In this document: positions 6,323 to 11,973 of the stretch, piece after piece
Layout: each line of letters opens with the position of its first letter
How positions within the stretch are numbered: position 1 is the first letter of the stretch
NCBI GenBank assembly: GCA_017547125.1
Contig: JAFYQL010000159.1
Location: 1 to 11,973, forward strand
Reading direction: 5' to 3'
DNA length: 11,973 bases
Origin: Bacillota bacterium
Lineage (GTDB): Bacteria > Bacillota > Clostridia > Lachnospirales > Anaerotignaceae
Notes under the pieces: generated by a model
What the model saw: only the letters and a program-made list of their open reading frames with translations
Database searches by the model: none
Told to the model about the DNA's origin: nothing
Program-made: the position numbers and the translations under genes

Positions 6323-7688
6323 AGTATTGTCAGGGCTTACTGCATACTTCACTATGGTATATATAGTTTTTCTTGTACCAAACACACTTATGAATGCATT
6401 TCCTGCGGCATTTTCTCCGGGCGGAATGTTTCTTGTAAACAAAATTGTTTCACACGGTGTAACCGCAGGCGAACTTTTAACCGCCCTTACCGTTATGTGC
6501 TGCATAGCGGCGTTTTTCGGAACATTGATACTGGCATTTTACACCAATCTTCCTTTCGCACAGGGGCCTAGCCTTGCTATCGCCACATTCATTTCTTTCA
6601 GTATTTGCACAAAAATGGGATACTCATACAACGAAGCAATTGCAGCCGTATTTTTAAGCGGTATTGTGTTCTTTATACTCACAGTATGCGGCATTGAAGA
6701 AAAAATCCAGGACGGCATTCCAACAAACCTTAAGTTTGCCGTTACTGCAGGTATCGGTCTTTTCATCGCCTTTATGGGTATGCAGAAGGCACACCTTATA
6801 GTTGGCCATTCAAACCAGCTTGTTCAGCTCACTTCACTTACAGACGGAAGCTATGATGCAAAAAGTGCATTGCTTTGTCTTTTCGGCGTAGTTTTTATAG
6901 CCATTCTTCTTATGAAGCACGTTCACGGAGCTATATTTATAGGCAAGCTTGCTTGTATTGCCATCGCTATGCCTTTAGGCCTTTTCCATCTTACAAAAAT
7001 CAATATGAATATTTCACATGCTTTCGAGGTGCTTTTCACAGTACTCAGACCAGACTTTGCCGGTCTTTTTTCTCCGCATAATGCGTGGGGTATTCCAGGT
7101 GTGATTTTATCCGTTGTGGTTATTATCGCTACTCTTTGTATTATGGACGTATTTGAAAGTATGGGCACTGTATTTGCAACAGATCACATTGTTGAAATAA
7201 GCCACGAAGGTACAACTGCACAGAACTTCTCAAAGGTTTTACGTGCCGATGCAGTAACCACATGCGTAGGCTCAATGCTTGGTGTCACTACTGTTTCAAC
7301 TTATGTTGAAAGTGCCGCTATGGCCATTGAAGGCGGACGAACAGGTCTTTCAGGTGTTGTTGCCAGCATCTGTTTTCTTCTTACCATTTTCATTGCACCG
7401 GTTGCAGCATCTATTCCATCAGCCGCAACAGCAACCACACTTATTATGTCCGGTATTCTTATGATGGACGTACTTAAATACATCAACTTTGAAAAAATAG
7501 AAGAGGCTCTGCCTGCATTCCTTGCCATGGCTATGATGCCCCTTACATACAGCCTTGTAACTGGTATTTCACTTGGCCTTATAAGCCACACACTTATTAT
7601 GCTTTTCAGCGGAAAAGCAAAACAGGTTTCTCCATATACTTATGGTATAACACTTGTATTCTTACTTCAGTTTATAATGGCAGGATAA
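6258..7688 (+). CDS. AzgA/PbuG-like (NCS2 superfamily) purine nucleobase permease, probable AUU start
   Basis: A polytopic membrane protein of 476 residues, if started at ATT 6258. It is expected to import nucleobases (adenine, guanine or hypoxanthine in known AzgA/PbuG members) with protons. Family hallmarks: RGSTIKTEVLSGLTAYFTMVYI near the N-terminus (about 15-36), DVFESMGT at 297-304 and STYVESAA at 347-354, followed by EGGRTGL. A TTG at 6327 would also open the frame, but it has no ribosome site and cuts off the conserved RGSTIKTE segment. The ATT lies 8 bases after AGGGAGG and gives the expected N-terminal length. One oddity is the pore motif usually reading APGMGLNAF, which here is QGPSLAIATF (102-111), so substrate choice may differ. 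The gene stands alone, with a terminator after it. Confidence 0.85.
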   Translation: MLSQKIDTYFHISKRGSTIKTEVLSGLTAYFTMVYIVFLVPNTLMNAFPAAFSPGGMFLVNKIVSHGVTAGELLTALTVMCCIAAFFGTLILAFYTNLPFAQGPSLAIATFISFSICTKMGYSYNEAIAAVFLSGIVFFILTVCGIEEKIQDGIPTNLKFAVTAGIGLFIAFMGMQKAHLIVGHSNQLVQLTSLTDGSYDAKSALLCLFGVVFIAILLMKHVHGAIFIGKLACIAIAMPLGLFHLTKINMNISHAFEVLFTVLRPDFAGLFSPHNAWGIPGVILSVVVIIATLCIMDVFESMGTVFATDHIVEISHEGTTAQNFSKVLRADAVTTCVGSMLGVTTVSTYVESAAMAIEGGRTGLSGVVASICFLLTIFIAPVAASIPSAATATTLIMSGILMMDVLKYINFEKIEEALPAFLAMAMMPLTYSLVTGISLGLISHTLIMLFSGKAKQVSPYTYGITLVFLLQFIMAG

Positions 7689-7690
7689 CA

Positions 7691-7722
7691 AAAAACGGGA
7701 GTTTAAAACTCCCGCTTTTTTT
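7691..7722. terminator. Bidirectional terminator between permease and coaBC
   Basis: CGGGAGTT (7696-7703) pairs with AACTCCCG (7707-7714) over a 3-base loop. Seven T residues follow on the plus side (7716-7722) and an A run precedes on the other (7691-7695), so it can stop both convergent transcripts. The coaBC stop codon (7721-7723) lies at the edge of the T run. Confidence 0.92.
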
Positions 7723-8914
7723 ATTTCATTTTTGCCATTATTTCATCAAGTATTCTGTTGGCAACCTCTTCTTTTGTCATTATTTCAAGCTGCTTTTCTT
7801 CTTCTCTTGTAATGATAGTTACCACATTTGTATCTGTGCCAAAGCCCGCACCGCTCTGTTTAAGGTTATTGGCAATAATCATATCGATATTTTTCTTGAT
7901 AAGCTTTGCCTTACTGTTTTCGATCATATTTTCTGTTTCCATTGAGAATCCGCAGATAAACTGACCTTCTTTTCTGTTTTCACCCATATATTTGATGATA
8001 TCCATAGTTCTGTCAAGTTCAATAACCATATCGCCGTCTTTTTTCTTGATTTTGTTGTCTGCAACAGTTTTTGGTCTGTAATCTGCAACGGCAGCAGCCT
8101 TGATAACGATATCGTTATTTTCAAAGTTATCACGGAATGCTTCAAACATATCCTGTGCACTTCTGATATTGATTGTATTTACAAACATAGGTGCTTTAAG
8201 GTTTGTTTTTCCGCTTACAAGTGTAACCTCAGCGCCTCTTCTTGTGGCAGCCTTTGCTATTTCGTAGCCCATCTTGCCTGTTGAGTGGTTTGTGATATAT
8301 CTTACAGGGTCAAGAGCTTCCTGAGTAGGACCGGCACTTACGATAAGCTTTTTGCCAACCATATCCTTTTCATAGGCAATTTCCTGTATAACGTGTTCAA
8401 TAAGAACTTCTTCAGACGGCATTTTGCCTTCGCCTGTGTCCCCGCATGCAAGGTATCCGCTATCCGGAGTTACAATCTTGAAGCCGAAATGTTTAAGCTT
8501 TTCGATATTGTCCTGAACAATTCTGTTCTGGTACATTGCTGTATTCATAGCCGGAGCAACTATAATCTGGCCTCTGCAGGCAAGAGCTGTAGTTGTGAGC
8601 ATATCATCTGCAATGCCATTTGCAAGCTTGCCGATTACATTGGCTGTTGCAGGAGCAATAAGAAATACATCAGCTTTTTTGGCAAGAGATACGTGTGCCA
8701 CATGGAACTGAAAATTTCTGTCAAATGTATCAACAATACATTTATTATTTGTGAGTGTTTCAAAAGTAATAGGGTTAATAAAGTTGCATGCGTTTTCTGT
8801 CATAAGCACGTGAACTTCTGCGCCAAGTTTTAAAAGCATGCTTACGCAGTTTGCCATTTTGTAGCTGGCAATACCACCTGATACACCAACAAGAACTGTT
8901 TTTCCTTTAAGCAT
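7721..8914 (-). CDS. coaBC: Bifunctional phosphopantothenoylcysteine decarboxylase / phosphopantothenate-cysteine ligase
   Basis: A 397-residue cytosolic enzyme for two steps of coenzyme A synthesis: CTP-dependent joining of cysteine to 4'-phosphopantothenate, then FMN-dependent decarboxylation to 4'-phosphopantetheine. The N-terminal CoaC flavoprotein half (about 1-180) has VSGGIASYK (11-19), catalytic His74 in HVAHVSL, PAMNTAM (121-127) and Cys157 in YLACGDTGEGKM. The CoaB half (about 186-397) has AGPTQEALDPVR from 194, NHSTGKMG from 209 and the KIKK lysines (288-291). Length and all key residues match the family. AAGGTGG about 9 bases before the ATG is the ribosome site, in the 17-base gap after the transporter gene, so the two are probably co-transcribed. 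It ends in the bidirectional terminator. Confidence 0.97.
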   Translation of the reverse strand: MLKGKTVLVGVSGGIASYKMANCVSMLLKLGAEVHVLMTENACNFINPITFETLTNNKCIVDTFDRNFQFHVAHVSLAKKADVFLIAPATANVIGKLANGIADDMLTTTALACRGQIIVAPAMNTAMYQNRIVQDNIEKLKHFGFKIVTPDSGYLACGDTGEGKMPSEEVLIEHVIQEIAYEKDMVGKKLIVSAGPTQEALDPVRYITNHSTGKMGYEIAKAATRRGAEVTLVSGKTNLKAPMFVNTINIRSAQDMFEAFRDNFENNDIVIKAAAVADYRPKTVADNKIKKKDGDMVIELDRTMDIIKYMGENRKEGQFICGFSMETENMIENSKAKLIKKNIDMIIANNLKQSGAGFGTDTNVVTIITREEEKQLEIMTKEEVANRILDEIMAKMK

Positions 8915-8931
8915 AGTTTTCTACCACCTTT

Positions 8932-9798
8932 TTAAGCTTTTTTCTTAAAGTCTGTAATACTCCATAAAGTAATTGAACCTATAACTATAACTGCACCTGC
9001 AAGTGCATACTGCCCCGGCGTTTCGCCAAGAAGCAGGAAGCATATAATAGGGCTTAATACCGGCTCAAGCGAAGCTATGATTGAACAGGTAAAAGCATTT
9101 AAAACACGGGTTGCCTTACTGTAGCATATAAACGCAAGACTCTGCTGAATAAGACCAAGGAAAAGTATTGATCCCACCGAAACAGGTGTGATTGTAAATG
9201 TTTCCCCCGCCGATATTGTAAATGCAAGGACAGAGCTTATGGCACTGCCAAGTATTATGCCAGAAAGCTTTTCTTCAAATGTTTTGAATCTTGCATTTAA
9301 AAAGAACATTATGGCTGTGCAAAAGCCCGATGTTGCCGCAAGTATATTGCCAAGAAATCCCGAAAAAGAAAACTTGCCCATAAAGAAAAGTATTATGCCC
9401 GTCATAGTGGCAATTATTATGGCAACGTCCTTTTTACGCGGAAGGCTTTTTGATGCTATACAGCCTGCAACAAGTATCACTATTACGTTAACCTGATACA
9501 TAGCAACTGCATTGGCCGCCGTTGTAAGCTTGTTGGCCGAAATAAAACAAATATATTTAAAGCACACAAATATACTTACAAACAAAGTGGCTCTGTTTAC
9601 AACAAGGTGCTTTTTTTCAATAAAACAAAGGTATGCCGTAAGAGTCAGCGAAGAAATAAGCCCTCTTACTGCCGCCACCTGAAAACTGCTCCACGGATTA
9701 AGTTTTATAAAGTAGCTGGAAAAACTCCAGCATATACCCGCCACAGTCATGGCAACAAGTGCCTGCCCCTGCGTAAGGCCTGTTTTTCTCTCTTCCAA
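8932..9798 (-). CDS. EamA/DMT-family membrane transporter
   Basis: A 288-residue protein with about ten hydrophobic helices arranged as two EamA repeats (about 12-140 and 148-280). The second carries the typical SLEPVLSPIICFLLLGE stretch (243-259). The family exports or imports small metabolites, and the substrate cannot be read from the sequence. No ATG fits: the TTG at 9798 lies 8 bases after GGAG and gives a normal N-terminus just before the first helix, while the nearby ATG at 9806 is out of frame. The C-terminus ends KKKA. coaBC follows after 17 bases, which suggests, but does not show, a link to pantothenate, CoA precursors or amino acids. Confidence 0.9.
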   Translation of the reverse strand: MEERKTGLTQGQALVAMTVAGICWSFSSYFIKLNPWSSFQVAAVRGLISSLTLTAYLCFIEKKHLVVNRATLFVSIFVCFKYICFISANKLTTAANAVAMYQVNVIVILVAGCIASKSLPRKKDVAIIIATMTGIILFFMGKFSFSGFLGNILAATSGFCTAIMFFLNARFKTFEEKLSGIILGSAISSVLAFTISAGETFTITPVSVGSILFLGLIQQSLAFICYSKATRVLNAFTCSIIASLEPVLSPIICFLLLGETPGQYALAGAVIVIGSITLWSITDFKKKA

Positions 9799-9829
9799 AA
9801 ACTCATCTCCAAACTACATAGATACATTA

Positions 9830-9838
9830 ATTATAACA
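9830..9838 (-). promoter_or_regulatory. Extended -10 promoter of the transporter-coaBC operon
   Basis: The minus strand reads TGTTATAAT: a consensus -10 TATAAT (9830-9835) with an upstream TG (9837-9838). There is no good -35 at 17 bases. Seven-base inverted repeats GATACAT (9821-9827) and ATGTATC (9844-9850) flank the -10 and could be an operator or chance. Confidence 0.6.
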
Positions 9839-9918
9839 GATTGATGTATCAAATGCCACAAAAGTAGCAAATCTTTGGATTTCTTTCGTATTTATATATG
9901 TTTAAAGGAGCATTTCCT

Positions 9919-9947
9919 TTGACTTTTTATTTTCTTTTTAATACAAT
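9919..9947 (+). promoter_or_regulatory. Sigma-A promoter of the small membrane protein gene
   Basis: TTGACT (9919-9924), a 17-base spacer and TACAAT (9942-9947): five of six matches in each box at ideal spacing. Transcription would start near 9954, about 22 bases before the ATG. Confidence 0.8.
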
Positions 9948-9975
9948 ATATTTATATATCGAAGGGGGACTTATA

Positions 9976-10251
9976 ATGAATAACAAAGATTTCGATAATA
10001 TGCGTAAACACCATCTTGGTTCTGTTTCCAAAGATGTTAAAAACAATTCATCAGTAAAAGGCTTCGGTCTTTCATCAATACTTAACAAAAGACTTGTTAC
10101 ACCAGAAAACATGAAAGAAAAGACAGCCGCAGAAAAAACAAAAAAAGAAGAACCAAAAACAGCTATCTGGTGGATGATTATGATTTTCTGTATTGTATAC
10201 GGTTTTGAAATTTTCTACAAAACTCTTCTTACAGGCCAGGTACCACAGTAA
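9976..10251 (+). CDS. Small single-pass membrane protein, function unknown
   Basis: A 91-residue protein not recognised. It has a polar, lysine-rich N-terminal region (1-61) without clear motif and one strong hydrophobic helix near the C-terminus (about 63-82, beginning AIWWMIMIFCIVYGFEIF), then a nine-residue tail. It resembles a tail-anchored arrangement, with the charged part probably in the cytoplasm. An in-frame ATG at 9898 would add 26 residues, but it lies upstream of the predicted promoter. The ATG at 9976 follows AAGGGGG (9962-9968) by 7 bases and was chosen. It is a single-gene unit with a strong sigma-A promoter and its own terminator, which argues it is real and expressed. Confidence 0.8.
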   Translation: MNNKDFDNMRKHHLGSVSKDVKNNSSVKGFGLSSILNKRLVTPENMKEKTAAEKTKKEEPKTAIWWMIMIFCIVYGFEIFYKTLLTGQVPQ

Positions 10252-10262
10252 GCATATTAGTT

Positions 10263-10300
10263 AAAGCAGTAAATCTCTGGTTTTACTGCTTTTTTATTTT
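10263..10300 (+). terminator. Rho-independent terminator of the small membrane protein gene
   Basis: AAAGCAGTAAA (10263-10273) pairs with TTTACTGCTTT (10282-10292) over an 8-base loop, followed by TTTTATTTT. Confidence 0.9.
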
Positions 10301-10323
10301 ATATTTCAGCTTGCTTTATGCAG

Positions 10324-10352
10324 TTGAAGTTTTGCGCCATGCACTATATAAT
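10324..10352 (+). promoter_or_regulatory. Sigma-A promoter of the esterase operon
   Basis: TTGAAG (10324-10329), a 17-base spacer and a consensus TATAAT (10347-10352). The start would be near 10359, and GGGAGG at 10374-10379 serves the ATG at 10388. Confidence 0.75.
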
Positions 10353-10387
10353 ATACATAACTTTATTCACCTTGGGAGGTTTTACAT

Positions 10388-11152
10388 ATGGTAGAAAAGT
10401 GGGATATTACAATACCTTCTCTTACCGGAGATGAAACAAGAAAGGCATACATTTACCTTCCTGAATCATACGAAGAAGACGAAGACAGACGCTATCCTGT
10501 TTTATATATGTTTGACGGACACAATGTATTTTTTGACGAAGATGCAACTTACGGCAAAAGCTGGGGCATGAAAGACTTTATGGACTTTACTGAAACACCA
10601 ATGATTATTGCAGCCATCGAATGCAATACTCACCCTGACAACAGCCGTCTTAAAGAATATTCACCTTTTACCTTTGACGACCATCACTTTGGCCACGTTA
10701 CAGGCAAAGGCAAAAAAACTATGGACTATCTGGTTAAGGTATTTAAGCCTTATATCGACGAAAACTACCGCACACTGCCTGACAGAAACAACACATTTGT
10801 AGGCGGAAGCTCAATGGGCGGACTTATGAGCCTTTATGCTCTTATCAAATACAACAAATATTTTTCTGCAGCAGCATCTCTTTCTCCATCATTATGGACT
10901 CATCCGGAAAAGCTGATGAACATGATCAAAACTGCAAAACTTAGAAAAAACACTTCCATATATATGGACTACGGCTCAAAGGAATTTGCAAACCATCCAT
11001 ATATGCAGGAGCTTTTTGTAACATTTACAGCAATACTTATTGAAAAAGGCGTTTATGTAAACAGCCGCGTTGTGCCAAACGGCACTCACAGCGAAGGAAG
11101 CTGGGAAAAACAGGTGCCATTTTTTATAAGCACTTTACTTTATGATAAATAA
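10388..11152 (+). CDS. Alpha/beta-hydrolase, putative esterase (esterase D-like family)
   Basis: A 254-residue hydrolase without signal peptide, so probably cytosolic. The fold markers are YPVLYMFDGHNVFFDE (36-51), common to the esterase D/IroE-like group, and the nucleophile elbow GSSMGG (140-145) with Ser142. The acid is probably D194 in MDYGSKE, and the base His234 is in GTHSEGSW. Such enzymes cleave esters such as acyl glycosides, siderophore esters or feruloyl groups; the substrate cannot be assigned here. GGGAGG is 8 bases before the ATG. The next hydrolase gene starts 13 bases after the stop, so the two form an operon behind a sigma-A promoter. Confidence 0.87.
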   Translation: MVEKWDITIPSLTGDETRKAYIYLPESYEEDEDRRYPVLYMFDGHNVFFDEDATYGKSWGMKDFMDFTETPMIIAAIECNTHPDNSRLKEYSPFTFDDHHFGHVTGKGKKTMDYLVKVFKPYIDENYRTLPDRNNTFVGGSSMGGLMSLYALIKYNKYFSAAASLSPSLWTHPEKLMNMIKTAKLRKNTSIYMDYGSKEFANHPYMQELFVTFTAILIEKGVYVNSRVVPNGTHSEGSWEKQVPFFISTLLYDK

Positions 11153-11165
11153 TAAGGGGGATATT

Positions 11166-11915
11166 ATGGAAACTCAGTACTATAAATTTTACAGCAACTC
11201 ATTAGGCAAAGATATGGAAATGAAGGTATATGGTCATTCAGGCCGCCCTGTACTTTTTATTCCTTGCCAGGACGGAAGATATTTTGACTTTGAAAACTTC
11301 AAAATGACAGACACTTGGGCTCCTTGGATTGAATCAGGTCAGGTTATGGTATTTTCAATTGACACTATCGACCTTGAAACATGGAGCAACAAAGACGGCG
11401 ACCCATACTGGAGAATCCGCCGCTATGAAGCTTGGATAAGCTATATTGCAAACGAAGTTGCACCATTTATTCATCACATGACAAACGAAAGAAACGGCTG
11501 GAATGGCAAACCTGGCATTATGGTATTTGGCTGCAGCCTTGGCGCAACACACGCAGTAAACCTTTACTTCCGCAGACCTGACATTTTCGACAGAGTTCTT
11601 GCATTAAGCGGCATCTACACAGCAGAATTTGGTTTTGGCAACTATATGGACGAAGTGGTATATCAGAACTCGCCTGTTCACTACCTTGCAAACCTTGCTC
11701 CTGACCATCCATTTATTGAACAGTATAACAAGAAAAAAGGCGTTATCTGTGTTGGACAGGGTGCATGGGAAATGCCTGAAACAACAAGACAGATGGCTTC
11801 AATACTTTATGACAAGGGCATTAACCTCTGGGTTGACTTCTGGGGCAGCGATGTAAATCACGACTGGGATTGGTGGTACAAACAGGTTGTTTACTTCCTT
11901 CCACATCTTTTATAA
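11166..11915 (+). CDS. Second alpha/beta-hydrolase, COG4947-like esterase
   Basis: A 249-residue predicted cytosolic hydrolase of a different subfamily from its upstream neighbour. Features: RPVLFIPCQDGRYFDFENF (27-45) as an oxyanion region, nucleophile elbow FGCSLGA (121-127) with Ser124, and C-terminal SDVNHDWDWW (228-237) with probable catalytic His231. This tail matches the poorly characterised esterase group COG4947. An ATG at 11142 lies inside the preceding gene; the ATG at 11166 stands 5 bases after AAGGGGG (11154-11160) and was chosen. It is rich in aromatic residues (many Trp and Tyr). It is the last gene of the pair. No convincing terminator is visible in the 58 bases that follow. 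Confidence 0.85.
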   Translation: METQYYKFYSNSLGKDMEMKVYGHSGRPVLFIPCQDGRYFDFENFKMTDTWAPWIESGQVMVFSIDTIDLETWSNKDGDPYWRIRRYEAWISYIANEVAPFIHHMTNERNGWNGKPGIMVFGCSLGATHAVNLYFRRPDIFDRVLALSGIYTAEFGFGNYMDEVVYQNSPVHYLANLAPDHPFIEQYNKKKGVICVGQGAWEMPETTRQMASILYDKGINLWVDFWGSDVNHDWDWWYKQVVYFLPHLL

Positions 11916-11944
11916 TTAAAATTTTATAAAAACAGAAACAAAAT

Positions 11945-11973
11945 TTGACAAAACGCAAAAAATGTATTAAATA
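11945..11973 (+). promoter_or_regulatory. Possible promoter of the next gene, cut by the window edge
   Basis: A perfect -35 TTGACA (11945-11950) is followed at 16-17 bases by TTAAAT or TAAATA (11967-11973), a weak -10. The right edge prevents checking for a gene. Confidence 0.4.

Noticed and set aside
6327..6329. TTG as the permease start
   Set aside because: No ribosome site at proper distance, and it would remove the conserved segment before the first helix.
8285..8833. Plus-strand 182-codon open frame
   Set aside because: Antisense of coaBC, whose motifs are intact; Cys- and Asn-rich shadow composition.
9898..9900. ATG as start of the small membrane protein
   Set aside because: It is upstream of the predicted -35/-10, while the ATG at 9976 has a strong AAGGGGG site.
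11142..11144. ATG as start of the second esterase
   Set aside because: It lies inside the first esterase gene without a ribosome site; AAGGGGG points to 11166.
11916..11944. Terminator after the esterase pair
   Set aside because: Only a short AT-only self-complementary stretch (TTAAAATTTTA-like) is present; no GC stem or clear T tail.

Overview
The window looks like ordinary chromosomal DNA from an AT-rich, low-GC Firmicute, most likely an anaerobic Clostridia member (Lachnospiraceae-like). Supporting signs are strong AGGAGG-type ribosome sites, sigma-A promoters of Gram-positive type, several TTG starts, a GerMN-domain protein typical of spore formers, and short intergenic gaps with U-tailed terminators. 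No rRNA, tRNA, CRISPR array, insertion sequence or prophage gene is visible. Codon use and composition look uniform, with no sign of recent transfer.

Left part (1-4597, minus strand): a tightly packed five-gene run, read right to left. It encodes a short ComEA-like helix-hairpin-helix protein, an OmpR-family response regulator, a HAMP/HisKA sensor kinase, a membrane-anchored tandem GerMN protein, and the first 383 residues of the DNA-uptake channel ComEC, which continues past base 1. The junctions overlap or nearly touch, so this is almost certainly one transcript. A two-component system and a GerMN protein are thus embedded between the two structural genes of DNA uptake.

Centre (4598-7722): a 97-base divergent promoter region with a 20-base near-palindrome separates that run from a D-alanyl-D-alanine carboxypeptidase (plus strand). 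The carboxypeptidase ends in a transmembrane helix and a very arginine-rich cytoplasmic tail, followed by a terminator. Next comes a plus-strand AzgA/NCS2-like nucleobase permease that appears to start at a non-canonical AUU codon. A bidirectional terminator separates it from convergent genes.

Right part: on the minus strand (7721-9798), an EamA-family transporter gene is followed by coaBC (phosphopantothenoylcysteine synthetase/decarboxylase), 17 bases apart. On the plus strand there is a 91-residue single-pass membrane protein of unknown function with its own promoter and terminator. A two-gene operon of alpha/beta-hydrolase esterases of different families follows (10388-11915). The window closes with a good -35 element that probably belongs to the next gene.

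The points most worth a second look are the comEA-TCS-GerMN-comEC arrangement, the palindrome shared by the divergent promoters, the AUU start with an overlapping upstream reading frame, the departure of the permease from its family motif, and the arginine-rich tail of the carboxypeptidase.
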